A DNA stretch of 64,000 nucleotides from Rhodopseudomonas sp. P2A-2r (GTDB lineage Bacteria; Pseudomonadota; Alphaproteobacteria; Rhizobiales; Xanthobacteraceae): the NCBI RefSeq assembly GCF_026015985.1, contig NZ_CP110389.1:6418001-6482000 (forward strand), read 5' to 3'. Every line of letters starts with the position of its first letter. Within the stretch, counting starts at the first letter, position 1. Below are positions 37,193 to 47,079 of this stretch, in pieces. A program made the position numbers and the translations under genes. Under the pieces are notes generated by a model. The model was not told the origin of the DNA and searched no databases. It worked only from the letters and a program-made list of their open reading frames with translations.

Positions 37193-38482
37193 TCATTCAA
37201 CGCCTTCCACGCCGCACCACTCGGCCATGAAAAGTGCGAGCGTCTTGGTGACCTTCCGAAGCGATTCCAGATCGACGCATTCGTCGAAGGCGTGCGGGTT
37301 CCGGCAGTAGGGGCCGTAAACCAGCGTAGGGCATCCGCCATAGAGTCCGAATGATCGCGCATCGGTTGTTGCGGCGAATGCGTGCTCCTTGAGCGCTTCA
37401 CCCCAAATCTCCGCATGGCAACGACCGAGGATACTCTCCTGCTCGTCTGCGCCCGTCAGGTGATATCCCTCCTGCATGAAGCCGGGATAGCTGATGGTTG
37501 GGGGATTCTTGGACAAAAACGGGTTGCGCGACGAAACCTCGGCCACATAGGTCTCGAATTCCTTGCACGCGTCGGCTGGGGCCTGGCCGGGATACACCGC
37601 CACACGCACTTCAAATACGCATGCTGACGGCGCGCTCGACGTCCATTCGCCTCCCTGGATGCGTCCAACGTTGAAATTGATGGGATGCGGATGATTTTGA
37701 AACGGCGGATACGATCCCTTGCGGGCATTCCACCGTGCTTCGAGTTCCTTGAGTGACTGGATTAGCTCGATCGCATTGCCGATTGCATCGGCCCCCAGAC
37801 CGAAATCGCCAGACGCGTGTCCCGGCGCGCCCGAAACCTCCACCCGAATCCAGATCGGTCCGATCTGTCCGCGCAACAATTTCGGCTCAAGCGGCTCGGG
37901 AATGAAGCCCGCGTCGGCCGTATATCCGCGAACAACGCAGGCGAGTGCGCCATTGCCAGTACATTCCTCTTCGACGACCGACTGGACGTACACGATCGCT
38001 GCGGGCTGCAGACCAATTCTCTTCAGTGCTTTGAACGCAAAAAGATTTGCCGAGAGTCCGGACTTCATGTCCCCGGCGCCGCGGCCATACATCCAGCCGT
38101 CCTTGATTGTCGGTTCATAGGGACCATAGGTCCAGGACCGGTCGGCGCCCGTCGGAACCACATCGATGTGGCCGTTGAGCACCAGCGAGCGCCCACCGGT
38201 CTGCTTGGGTCGGTGCGTGCCGACGACATTCCACGACCTTTCATAGGAGATCGAGACCGGGGAAAAGCCGGGATGGTCCTTGATGCTTTCGACGTCGATG
38301 ATCCACTTGTCGACGTCCAGATCGAGCGCAGCCATCGCGTCGGCCATGAACATCTGAGCTTTTTCCTCCTCACCGCGCTGCGACGGGATTCGGACGATCT
38401 GCTTCAGAAATTCGAGTTGCTCATCGAACAGCGCATCGACGGCTTCGAGGATCTGGCGCTTCTGCGTTTCATTGGGCGACAT
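37193..38482 (-). CDS. M20-family deacylase/peptidase (ArgE/DapE-like)
   Basis: About 429 residues from the ATG at 38482, preceded by GGAAGGAAG. M20 metal ligands are visible: LVLNGHIDVVP, GRGAGDMKSG and VVEEECTGNGAL. The dimerisation domain includes SGAPGHASGDFG. These enzymes hydrolyse N-acyl amino acids or small peptides. It is the last gene of a leftward set with a class III PLP enzyme, a kinase and a transporter, which suggests release of an amino compound from an N-acyl or amide precursor. The substrate is unknown. A longer start at 38605 is unlikely. Confidence 0.85.
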   Translation of the reverse strand: MSPNETQKRQILEAVDALFDEQLEFLKQIVRIPSQRGEEEKAQMFMADAMAALDLDVDKWIIDVESIKDHPGFSPVSISYERSWNVVGTHRPKQTGGRSLVLNGHIDVVPTGADRSWTYGPYEPTIKDGWMYGRGAGDMKSGLSANLFAFKALKRIGLQPAAIVYVQSVVEEECTGNGALACVVRGYTADAGFIPEPLEPKLLRGQIGPIWIRVEVSGAPGHASGDFGLGADAIGNAIELIQSLKELEARWNARKGSYPPFQNHPHPINFNVGRIQGGEWTSSAPSACVFEVRVAVYPGQAPADACKEFETYVAEVSSRNPFLSKNPPTISYPGFMQEGYHLTGADEQESILGRCHAEIWGEALKEHAFAATTDARSFGLYGGCPTLVYGPYCRNPHAFDECVDLESLRKVTKTLALFMAEWCGVEGVE

Positions 38483-38776
38483 CGAGCTTCTTCCTTCCAT
38501 GAACCAGCTAGGGCCCGCGTTTGCCAAAAAAGCACACAGTAGACCGCAAAAATGAGGGCTGCGTGCAGGAGACCGCTTGCACGCGCTCTCTTGAGCGATG
38601 CGCATTCGGCTTCGTTACGACCGAGGCGGTCAACCGACGGCACGAACCGGCGGCAGTACATCACAAAACGCGAAAATCGCGCGCGTCATCCTCCTCTTTC
38701 GAGAATGCAAAGCAGCAACAACCTCCTGAGCGGTCCCGGAATTGCTCCAGAATGATTTTTACTGTTTTGGTCGTCA

Positions 38777-40096
38777 TCATTTGAGGGTCTCGAGAACGTC
38801 ACGCATGCTCGCGACCAGCATTTCGGCGTTCTCGCGGGAAAACACCATTGGCGGACGAATTTTCAGCACATTGGCGCCCGGCCCCGACGCGCTGATCAGG
38901 ATGCGTCGTTCACGCAACCCGTTCACAATCCGTGCCGTCACTGCCGCATCAGGCACCTTCCGTGTCCGATCCGAGACGAGTTCGACACCGACGAAGAGCC
39001 CGGCGCCACGGACATCGCCGATCACGGAAAACTCCGACGCGAGCTTGCGGAATTCGTCTTGCATGAATGCACCGACAAGGCGCGCATTCTCCTGCAGTTT
39101 CTCGGACTTGATGACGTCGAGAACGGCCTTGCCGGCTGCAGCAGCAACGGGATTGCCGCCGAATGTGTTGAAATAGCGCGCCTTCTCGCCAAACTCGGCG
39201 ACCACTTGCGGACGCATGATGACGCCTGCCATCGGATAGCCGTTGCCCATCGGCTTGCCCACGGTGACCAGGTCGGGCGCGACGCCATGGCGCATGAAAC
39301 CCCACATCTCGTCACCGGTGCGGCCGAATCCCGGTTGCACCTCGTCGGCGACGAACAGGCCGCCCGCAGCATGAATGGCGTCCACGGCGGGCTTCAGGAA
39401 GCCTTTGGGTCCGCCTACCACGCCGTCACTGGAGAAAATCGTATCGACGATCAATAGCGCCGGCTTGATACCATGACGCTTCAGATCGTCGATCGCTGCC
39501 TGAACATCCGTCCTGAAGCGCTCGCCGATATCCTCCGGCGCCATCCGATAGGAGTCGGGCGCCGTGACGGTGCGCACATGGACCCCGAGATCGACAAACT
39601 CGCCAAGCGAAGGCGAAAACTCGGCGACCGCACTCGTCAGACCGTGATAGGCCAGTTTGGTGGCGATAATGCCCGTGCCGCCCGTGGCATGCCGTGCGAT
39701 CCGGACGGCGAGGTCGTTCGCCTCGCTGCCCGTACAGGTGAACATCACCTGGCTCAGGTCCGGCGGAAACGTCGCTGTCAATGCTTCTGCATAATCGATG
39801 ATCGATTCATGCAGATAGCGCGTGTGTGTGTTCAGAATTCCGGTCTGCGTGACAATCGCCTCGACGACTTTCGGGTGGCAATGCCCCATCGACGCAACAT
39901 TGTTGTAGGCGTCGAGATATTGATTTCCCTTGCTATCGAACAGCCAGACGCCCTCGCCGCGCACGATGTGCAGCGGATGCTCATAGAACAATCGATAGGC
40001 CGGGCCGAGGACACGCAGTCGCCGCGCGATCAGCGCTCGTTCTTCGGCGTCCAACCGCGCGAAATCGTCGGCGGTGAATGCATTGACCATGGCCAT
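38777..40096 (-). CDS. Class III PLP-dependent aminotransferase or phospholyase
   Basis: About 439 residues. Family marks are GSEANDLAVRIAR, the PLP-contacting DTIFSSDGVVG, LFVADEVQPGFGRTG and the lysine in VTVGKPMGNGYP. The gene begins 5 bp after the APH-type kinase gene. That pairing is characteristic of kinase plus phospholyase couples (hydroxylysine kinase with 5-phosphohydroxylysine phospholyase, or ethanolamine-phosphate phospholyase), which belong to this same PLP class. An elimination reaction on a phosphorylated amine is therefore as likely as transamination. The ATG at 40096 (MAMVNAFTADDF) is preferred to the far upstream start, which would lie inside the kinase gene. Confidence 0.85.
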   Translation of the reverse strand: MAMVNAFTADDFARLDAEERALIARRLRVLGPAYRLFYEHPLHIVRGEGVWLFDSKGNQYLDAYNNVASMGHCHPKVVEAIVTQTGILNTHTRYLHESIIDYAEALTATFPPDLSQVMFTCTGSEANDLAVRIARHATGGTGIIATKLAYHGLTSAVAEFSPSLGEFVDLGVHVRTVTAPDSYRMAPEDIGERFRTDVQAAIDDLKRHGIKPALLIVDTIFSSDGVVGGPKGFLKPAVDAIHAAGGLFVADEVQPGFGRTGDEMWGFMRHGVAPDLVTVGKPMGNGYPMAGVIMRPQVVAEFGEKARYFNTFGGNPVAAAAGKAVLDVIKSEKLQENARLVGAFMQDEFRKLASEFSVIGDVRGAGLFVGVELVSDRTRKVPDAAVTARIVNGLRERRILISASGPGANVLKIRPPMVFSRENAEMLVASMRDVLETLK

Positions 40097-40100
40097 CAGT

Positions 40101-41159
40101 CTATTCCTTGCAATTGGCCGAAACGAACCGGAGGAATTCCGACTCTGACATTCCGGACAGACGTTGCAGGCCGAGCAACGCTGCCCCGTGATTTCGCATG
40201 ATGTAGTCCCGATTTCCCGGACGGCTCGCGGCCCGGTACTCCGGAATGATGATCGCGATCGCCAGCCTGGCTTTGATGAGAACCGGCAAAATTGCGATCT
40301 CGCTGTCCTCAAGCCGGTTCTCGGCGCAGTAGCCGGCTAGCATGGCGCCCATCAGGACCTGCCAATCCTCCTCGCCGACGTGGTAGGCGAGCGCAACGGC
40401 GAGATCGTTGATGCGCGGCGCGAACACCATGTCGCCGAAATCGATCACACCGGCGATCTCCAGCGGCGAGGCGGGATCGACGAGGATGTTGTGCAGGTTG
40501 AAATCGTTGTGGATGATCTGGTGCCGCAGCTGCGAACTCGCTTGCGGAACCGTCCGTTCGAATTCGGCGAGAACGTCCATGACCAGACCCTGACGATCCT
40601 TGCCGACATGGATGATCAGTCCGGCGAGGTCGAGCGTATGGCTGATATCCCACAGCAGCTTTTCCGACGGCGGCCGGCCGTCGAAATTCTCCAGATCCTT
40701 GCCAAATCGGGCGAGAACCGAGCCAAGGTTTCGGTTGCGGATCGGCGATGGCGGCAACCGGGAGAGCTGGTCTCCGGCGAGGTAACTGAGAAGCCGAACA
40801 ATTCGAGTTTGACCGCCAGGAACCAGGTAAACGTAGCTGCGCTCACCATCTTTCGTCGCAATCAGGCGCGGCACCGGGACGCGCGAGCCGACCGTCTCGA
40901 GATGGCGCAATGCGCCGTCCTGGAACGACAATGCGGCGGGGTCTTCGAAGGGGTTGGCAATCTTGAGGATATAATCCGGCCCGTCGGTGGACGTCAGCTT
41001 GAAGGTTTCATCGCGCTCACTGGACAGACGGGCGACTACACCGCGGATCCCATAGGCCCGGGCGACCAGCTCCTCGACTTGCTGCAGCGGCAGCAAATCC
41101 CAGTGCGCTGACAACGCGTCACCCGCTTTCGAGATATCGAGCGGAGTAACCAAAGCCAT
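40101..41159 (-). CDS. APH-family small-molecule kinase (hydroxylysine/homoserine kinase-like)
   Basis: A 352-residue aminoglycoside-phosphotransferase-fold protein. The catalytic loop is IIHNDFNLHNILVD and the metal-binding motif VIDFGDMVFA. Within this fold it most resembles amino-acid or amine kinases acting in catabolism (HYKK type), not antibiotic resistance enzymes, because it is encoded just before a class III PLP enzyme. ATP-dependent phosphorylation of a hydroxylated amino compound is inferred. Confidence 0.82.
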   Translation of the reverse strand: MALVTPLDISKAGDALSAHWDLLPLQQVEELVARAYGIRGVVARLSSERDETFKLTSTDGPDYILKIANPFEDPAALSFQDGALRHLETVGSRVPVPRLIATKDGERSYVYLVPGGQTRIVRLLSYLAGDQLSRLPPSPIRNRNLGSVLARFGKDLENFDGRPPSEKLLWDISHTLDLAGLIIHVGKDRQGLVMDVLAEFERTVPQASSQLRHQIIHNDFNLHNILVDPASPLEIAGVIDFGDMVFAPRINDLAVALAYHVGEEDWQVLMGAMLAGYCAENRLEDSEIAILPVLIKARLAIAIIIPEYRAASRPGNRDYIMRNHGAALLGLQRLSGMSESEFLRFVSANCKE

Positions 41160-41240
41160 ATGTCGGTCCTGTCTTGAGATTTGCTGGCCGGAACGCGGTG
41201 GCCCGATTAACGCAGGACGCCGCGTTCCGAAAAGTTCGAT

Positions 41241-42563
41241 TTAGCTGGCGACCGCGGCGGTCGGCTGCGATAACTGCGAAGCGTCTGAATTGGCGACGGA
41301 TTCCGCTGTCTCGATCGGCAGGAAGTAGATCGACAGGAACGCGCCGCCGGCGATAACGGCGAAGAGCGCTGCGAGCGGTCCCCACTGAAGTCCATACGAA
41401 TGCGCAAGCCAGACGCCGACAATCGGTGTCGTGCCGCCGAAGATGGCGCCGCAAAGTTGGAAGCTCAGCGAAATGCCCGTGTATCGCATGCGCACCGGGA
41501 ACGCGCGCGGCAGATAGGCGGCAATGACGGCGTAATACATGCCGATCAGGACGGTCGCCACCAAAATGCCGATGGCGATTTTGGAGATATCGCCTGTGAT
41601 GATGAGCATCATCATAGGTGCCGACCACAAGACCGCGCCGCCTGTTGCGAGAAGGAGCAGCAGACGCTCGCCGATCCTGTGGGCGACGTAAGAGCCAGCT
41701 GCGGTGGCAAACAGCTGCACGACGCCGATCCAGGAAATGATGTCCAGAATTTCGCTCTTCGGAATCTTGAGATAGGTCGTCGTGTAGCTGATCATGAACG
41801 TCGTGATGAAATAGAAGCCTGCAATGCCCAGAAGAGAAAGGCCAATTCCGAGCACGACAGCCTTCTTTTTGGTCCTCAATACATCACGGACTGGAACGGT
41901 CTCATGACTCCGGTCTTTTGCGAGCTGCGCGACCATTTCGGGGCTTTCGTTGACACCCGCACGAATAATGAAGGCGACGATGACCAGAAGTCCGCTCAGA
42001 ATGAAGGGAATCCGCCATCCCCAGGACTGGAAGTCATCTTTTGGGAGTGACGACACGGCACGAAATGCCAGCGTAGAGAGGATGAGACCGATGGGGCTTC
42101 CATACTGCGGAGCAGCCGCGAGAAATGTGCGCCATTTTTCGGGCGCGTGTTCAGTGGCAATCAGAACCGCTCCACCCCATTCGCCGCCGACAGCGAAGCC
42201 CTGAACCAGTCGGAGAATGACGAGAAGGATCGTTGCCGTCACACCAATCGAATGAAAGCTTGGAAGCAGACCGATGGCCGTCGTCGCGGTTCCCATCAAC
42301 AGCAACGTAAAGACGAGACTCTTCTTGCGACCAACCTTGTCACCGAGATGCCCGAATACCAGAGCTCCGAATGGTCTGGCTACGAAACCCACGGCAAAGG
42401 TCGCCAAGGAAGCGAGAACGCCCACGAAAGGGTCGTCTGTCGCGAAAAACACATCTCCGAATACGAGAGCGGCGGCGGTTCCGTAAATGTAATAATCGTA
42501 CCACTCAATCGCGGTACCCAAAAACGCCGCGAGCGCGGCTCTGACTGGTTGCGGCTGCACCAT
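41241..42563 (-). CDS. MHS-family (MFS) metabolite:H+ symporter
   Basis: About 440 residues with 12 predicted membrane helices. Family motifs are GTAIEWYDYYIYG at the N-terminus, GHLGDKVGRKK between helices 2 and 3 and RLVQGFAVGGEWGGAVL. Probably imports the substrate of the downstream enzymes. Start at 42563 with a G-rich ribosome-binding region. It diverges from the GntR gene. Confidence 0.9.
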   Translation of the reverse strand: MVQPQPVRAALAAFLGTAIEWYDYYIYGTAAALVFGDVFFATDDPFVGVLASLATFAVGFVARPFGALVFGHLGDKVGRKKSLVFTLLLMGTATTAIGLLPSFHSIGVTATILLVILRLVQGFAVGGEWGGAVLIATEHAPEKWRTFLAAAPQYGSPIGLILSTLAFRAVSSLPKDDFQSWGWRIPFILSGLLVIVAFIIRAGVNESPEMVAQLAKDRSHETVPVRDVLRTKKKAVVLGIGLSLLGIAGFYFITTFMISYTTTYLKIPKSEILDIISWIGVVQLFATAAGSYVAHRIGERLLLLLATGGAVLWSAPMMMLIITGDISKIAIGILVATVLIGMYYAVIAAYLPRAFPVRMRYTGISLSFQLCGAIFGGTTPIVGVWLAHSYGLQWGPLAALFAVIAGGAFLSIYFLPIETAESVANSDASQLSQPTAAVAS

Positions 42564-42627
42564 GATGTCCCCCCGGCGCGAACGCACGGCTTCAAGTTAT
42601 TGATTTGCGACAGAACGCTTCTATTTT

Positions 42628-42664
42628 TTGATGCATCATGCGTCAAGACGTTTTGATGCATCAA
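42628..42664. promoter_or_regulatory. Twin palindromic operators between transporter and GntR genes
   Basis: Two copies of TGATGCATCA (42629-42638 and 42654-42663) with centres 25 bp apart; the second extends to TTGATGCATCAA. Placed between divergent genes, they are likely binding sites of the GntR protein, controlling both directions. Confidence 0.7.
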
Positions 42665-42745
42665 ATATCAGCAGCTAGTCCTCTGTTGATTGCTCTGTTA
42701 CGGTGCAGCGGCATTGACCGGAAACGGCGGCTGCCGCGTCCAGAC

Positions 42746-43456
42746 ATGAAAAGGGCCACCGTGAAGGACGTATTCGGCACGCTTGATCGGAGCAGCCTCT
42801 ACGAAACCGTGTATTCGCAGATTTCCCTGGCGCTGATCGAAGGGCAGCTTCAGCCTGACGACAAAGTCCGAATTCGCGCCTTGGCAGATCAGCTGGGCGT
42901 AAGCGTCACGCCGGTCAGAGACGCGCTCCTCCGGCTGGTGAAGCAGGGTGCGCTCGAGATGCGCGGCGTCAAGGACATCCGCGTTCCGCGCATGCGGCTC
43001 GATCAATTTCAGGAAGTTCGCCTGATCCGACTTAGGATCGAGGGATTGGCGGCGCAACTCGCGGCAACTAAAATCGACAGCGCATCGGAAGTCTTGCTGA
43101 CGCGGATTCTTGAGGAAAACGAGGCGGCCAGAACTGACGGCAACACGATCACTGCCATCAAACTCAATCGCCTGTTCCACTCCGAAATCGCCGTAATCGC
43201 TGGGCTGCCCACGCTGCAGGAGTTGATCGAGAACATGTGGCTGCGGATGGGTCCTCTGATTGCCGCCGTCTACAATGCGGGCGGAAGAGCCATGATTTCG
43301 CACCACTACGAGATCCTGGACGCTCTCCGTAAACGGGACCCGGTCGCGGCTGAGTCCGCCATCCAAGCCGACATCAACGCGACAGCCGATATTCTAATTG
43401 GATCCGGGCTTCTGCTGTCGGAGACTGTCCCTCCTGGCGTTCGTCGCCCATCTTAA
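42746..43456 (+). CDS. GntR-family (FCD) transcriptional regulator
   Basis: About 236 residues from the ATG at 42746 (MKRATVKDVFG). The winged helix-turn-helix shows RIRALADQLGVSVTPVRDAL, and the C-terminal FCD ligand domain covers about 100-230 with the metal-site His in RLFHSEIAV and MISHHYEIL. It probably represses the divergent catabolic genes until an acidic or amino metabolite binds. An upstream in-frame start at 42638 would run through the operators. Confidence 0.9.
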   Translation: MKRATVKDVFGTLDRSSLYETVYSQISLALIEGQLQPDDKVRIRALADQLGVSVTPVRDALLRLVKQGALEMRGVKDIRVPRMRLDQFQEVRLIRLRIEGLAAQLAATKIDSASEVLLTRILEENEAARTDGNTITAIKLNRLFHSEIAVIAGLPTLQELIENMWLRMGPLIAAVYNAGGRAMISHHYEILDALRKRDPVAAESAIQADINATADILIGSGLLLSETVPPGVRRPS

Positions 43457-43768
43457 TCATCGTCCTGCGGCGTCTACCTTTCGAGCAGGTCATCAACATT
43501 ACCGCCAAATCTCTCCGGACTGACAATGTACCCATTAACATTCCGCGCGCCCGTATCTTCAAGCCTTTGCAATGCTGGCATCAACCTCTGGCGAGATGTT
43601 TTCATTCGCGAGCAGATGCGGGTCAGGCAGGATACGTCAGCGCAGTCGCGCGGTCATGGGCATGTGAGGCGAGCTTATCTGGGGCTGTGATTCGAGCCAA
43701 TTTCTACAATCCGGGACCGCTGGTCAGCGCCTGGCAAGACTTGTTGAAATGCCGAAAGGGACATTAAA
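43457..43768. other. Intergenic region without a recognisable gene
   Basis: About 310 bp between the GntR and metallo-hydrolase genes. Only short, unsupported frames are present. Confidence 0.5.
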
Positions 43769-44658
43769 GTGGAAGAGCTTCGCGTCGGCGACGTCACCAT
43801 CAACAGCATCATAGAGAGAGATGGCGCCTGGCGCGCGCCGGGGATGATGTTTCCGGCCTACGATGCCGCAGTCGGGCAACGCCACCTTCAGGAACTCCCG
43901 CCATTTGTCTATGACAAGGTAAAGGACCTTCTGGTCATCACCTACCAGACCTTTGTCGTCCGGACGCCGAGGCATACGATTCTGATCGATACCTGCACGG
44001 GTGAGCACAAGGGATTTCCCCGCCCTACGATTTCCCCAAGCAACCGTGGCTGGACGGTCTCCAGGCACATGGCCTGACATTCGAGGATATCGACTATGTT
44101 TTCTGCACCCATTTGCATTTCGACCACACGGGCTGGAACACCAGGCTGATCGACGGTCGCTGGGTCCCCACCTTTCCCAATGCAAAGTACATTTTTCACC
44201 GGCGTGAATATGAGGCGTGGGAGGCCGAAGACAGGAAGGGCCAAGAACGGCTCGGCGCAGAGGGCGGCGTATGGCGAATGAATTGCGAGCCGATCGTCGC
44301 CGCTGGACAGGCGCTGCTGGTCGAAGATGATTTCCAACTCGACGATACCATCACGCTGCTGCCGACACCTGGGCACTCATTTTACCATTGTTGCGTCGAG
44401 ATCAATTCGAAAGGACAGCGCGCGATCGTCACCGGCGATCTGATGCACCACATTCTTCAGGTTCGTGAGCCCGGCTGGACCACGATCTTCGACGTGGATC
44501 CGCCGAAGGCCGCCGAGACTCGGCTCAAGTTTCTGTCGTCCGTCGCCGACACCGGTACATTGCTCCTGCCAGTTCACTTTCCTTCACCGACCGTCGGTTG
44601 TGTCGAAGCGAAAGGGGATCAACTTCATTATCGTTTCATCAAGTGTGGTTGCGCCTGA
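43769..44658 (+). CDS. Metallo-beta-lactamase-fold hydrolase, apparent one-base frameshift
   Basis: The start is a GTG at 43769 with AAAGGGA upstream. The first 80 residues (to DTCTGEHKGFP) and the rest are out of frame. One extra C in the run at 44018-44021 gives PPYDFPKQPWLDGLQAHGL and leads into the metal-binding motif CTHLHFDHTGWN. Later ligands are LLPTPGHS, VTGDLMHH and the terminal LLPVHFP. Joined length about 297 residues, close to lactonase-like members of the fold. The substrate is not evident. It follows the catabolic cluster and may belong to it. Confidence 0.82.
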
Positions 44659-44691
44659 TCTCAGAAGTGCAGGCGGGGAGGTATCCTCCAG

Positions 44692-44775
44692 TTAGTGTCC
44701 GCCGGCTACCATCTCGTCCTTGAGCCAATCGATGAAGCGGCCGAAATAGCGGGGATCCGCGCGCGAGGTCGGGTG
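44692..44775 (-). pseudogene. C-terminal scrap of a LysR-type regulator
   Basis: The minus strand reads HPTSRADPRYFGRFIDWLKD and ends in TAA at 44692. This resembles the tail of GcvA-like LysR proteins. No helix-turn-helix or ligand-domain sequence is found upstream. Confidence 0.4.
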
Positions 44776-44890
44776 AGCGACGCGTTTTTCCCCTTCACGG
44801 CCCCCGGAAAAGGCCGAGCGGACGCCAACAGCACGGACGGCGCAAATCTACACAGCGACCGCGCCGCCGTCCGCTTTGCGGCCAGAATTC

Positions 44891-45520
44891 CTACAGCTTG
44901 GAGAGTGCGGCGACCCGATCGAGGGCGGCGGCAAATCCCTTGAGCGAGATAGAGAACGGGGCATCCTGACCGCCGTCGGCAACAGCCTTGATCTTGAGCG
45001 CGCCCCCGCCCCGCAGCAGCGCAAGCGTTGGCGCCTCGAAGCTCACCGGCACCACGCAACCAACCGGGAGGCATGTCCGGAAGGGAAGCGGTTGTCCGGC
45101 CGGCTTGTCGTTGATCTGAAGCACGGCACCGGAGGAGAGAGCCAGGCCGAAGGGCAACACAACAATGCCAGTGGCCTTGTTAGCGACGGGCGCGCCGATT
45201 TCGATCGTCAGAACACGCTGGCCCGCTTGTTGCGTCTGGCTCTGCGACAGCGCGCAACGTTTGGCCCCGCCCTGGTGCACGCACGAAACCTGCCAGTCCT
45301 CATAGGTTTCACTCAGGGACGAGGCGCCTCCAGGAAGCGGCGAGGTGGCCTGTTGCGCTTGCGCAAGTTGGACCGCCTGAAGCCAAGGGCCAGTCTGCTG
45401 CGAGGTTTTACCAAGGTTTGTGCCCGCGGCAGCGGCTGCCTCGCCTCGTTCTGCGTGGAGGCCGAAGCCGACGCCCAAGGCGATCAAGGCGCTCGCCATC
45501 GTCTTCGAATTCAATCGCAT
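44891..45520 (-). CDS. ialB: IalB-family (invasion-associated locus B) exported protein
   Basis: About 209 residues from the ATG at 45520. A signal peptide ends near ERGEAAAAAG. The IalB core has YEDWQVSCVHQGGAKRCALS, VLPFGLALSSGAVLQI, FRTCLPVGCVVPVSF and a closing amphipathic helix. Paired cysteines suggest two disulfides. IalB proteins are common periplasmic or surface proteins in Rhizobiales and their role outside Bartonella is unclear. Monocistronic. Confidence 0.88.
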   Translation of the reverse strand: MRLNSKTMASALIALGVGFGLHAERGEAAAAAGTNLGKTSQQTGPWLQAVQLAQAQQATSPLPGGASSLSETYEDWQVSCVHQGGAKRCALSQSQTQQAGQRVLTIEIGAPVANKATGIVVLPFGLALSSGAVLQINDKPAGQPLPFRTCLPVGCVVPVSFEAPTLALLRGGGALKIKAVADGGQDAPFSISLKGFAAALDRVAALSKL

Positions 45521-45838
45521 CAGGTCGCCTTCATCCACATTACGTGGAGGCTATCGCACCCGACAGGCATGGCGTCTTGGTCTGGATGTGACGACGAATT
45601 GTCCCAAACGGGAATAGACCAAGTTTTGCGCATTAATTTCTGCCTTCACCGAGCATGGCGTTGCAATCGAATCCGGGATGGCCTTTAGGATGACCGGAAC
45701 GATCAGCTAGAGTCGGTAATATACTTTCTCGACTACATGGACTGGAGCGAACATCTTGAAGACTGATCTCCATTTCAGAGCGGAAAGGGCATCGACGACG
45801 CGAGTGCACAAACAACGCGGCTTTCCTCAGTGCCCGCG
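45521..45838. other. Divergent promoter region of ialB and the araC-type gene
   Basis: About 320 bp with AT-richer stretches. It probably contains both promoters; no operator could be singled out. Confidence 0.5.
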
Positions 45839-46834
45839 ATGAACAACGATCAGGATCAAAGCGGTCGCAGGCATGCCGCACATGCCGGGAAGGTGCGGCT
45901 TTCGACAGACGATCTTGACGGGCGCCACCGCTTTGCGGTCTGGCGGGAGATCTACAGCCGTCACCTGTTCAATGTGGATATCGAGCCGCTCAGCGACAAG
46001 CCATTTCGCGCCGACGTCGTGTTGCGCGCGCTGCCGGGAGTGAATGTCGTACTCGGCTCCCGATCGGCGACACGCACCAGCATCACGCGGCCACTTCTCC
46101 CTACGGCATCGGACTCGCTTGTGCTCGCCGTGACGACGAAAGGACGCTCTTTGGCCCGCCAGCTCGGGTGCGAAGTGACCGTTCCGGAGGGCGGCGCAGT
46201 GCTGATGTCATCCGCCGAACTCGCCAGCCATACCTTGGAAGATGACGGTGTCCTGCTGAGCGTCGTCGTACCCAAGGCTTCGATGATGCCCTATGTGGGC
46301 GATATCGGCTCTGCTCTGATGCATCCCTTCACCCCTGAAGCCGACGCCCTGCGCCTGCTGGTCGACTATGCCAGGAGTGCCATGGCGCTTGGCGAAACGG
46401 CTTCGCCGGAATTGCAGGGCGCGGTTGCCCTGCATCTGCGCGATCTGGTGGCCGTTCTGCTGGGAGCACGCAATGATGCTCAGGAGTTGCTGGCTGATCG
46501 CGGCGTGCGCGCAGCGCGCTTGCGCGCGGTCAAGGGTGAAGTCCTGGCTCAGCTCGGCCGTGACAATCTCTCCGCCGAGACGATCGCGCTGTCGCTGCGC
46601 ATTTCCGCGAATTACGTGCGCAAGCTGTTTCAGATCGAGGGCCTGAGCTTTTCCGAATACGTGCTCGGCCTGCGCCTTGAACGCGCCCTCGCCATGCTCC
46701 ACGATCCGCGCCTCGCCGGCCGTACCATCAGTTCGATCGCGATGGCTGCTGGATTCAGCGACATATCCTATTTCAACCGCAGTTTCCGTCGCCGGTTCGG
46801 CATGACGCCGAGCGAGGCCAGGAATCAGGACTGA
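45839..46834 (+). CDS. AraC-family transcriptional regulator
   Basis: About 331 residues from the ATG at 45839. The N-terminal ligand region begins near GRHRFAVWREIYSRHLFNVD, as in the AraC_binding_2 group. The C-terminal double helix-turn-helix shows ALSLRISANYVRKLFQIEGL and SSIAMAAGFSDISYFNRSFR, followed by FGMTPSEAR. It could control the autotransporter encoded downstream on the other strand, but no evidence fixes the target. Confidence 0.9.
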   Translation: MNNDQDQSGRRHAAHAGKVRLSTDDLDGRHRFAVWREIYSRHLFNVDIEPLSDKPFRADVVLRALPGVNVVLGSRSATRTSITRPLLPTASDSLVLAVTTKGRSLARQLGCEVTVPEGGAVLMSSAELASHTLEDDGVLLSVVVPKASMMPYVGDIGSALMHPFTPEADALRLLVDYARSAMALGETASPELQGAVALHLRDLVAVLLGARNDAQELLADRGVRAARLRAVKGEVLAQLGRDNLSAETIALSLRISANYVRKLFQIEGLSFSEYVLGLRLERALAMLHDPRLAGRTISSIAMAAGFSDISYFNRSFRRRFGMTPSEARNQD

Positions 46835-47079
46835 AGCGGGGCACGGTCAGAACCGGTACGTGCAGGCACCATCCCGGAAAGCTCGGGCGACGAGCGCCGG
46901 CGCGCCGTCATGATCGCACCACGCCAGGTTCTTTCGCCGGGGCGAGCCTTACGCTGGCGAGTGCCTCCGCAGACCTTGATCCAGGCGTGCTTCGCCTGGG
47001 ACGCGCGGACACCGCCCGGAGTCCGTTCGCCCCACGGAGCAGAGCCTCGCTCATGACCGCATGATCTGCCTCGACCGAA

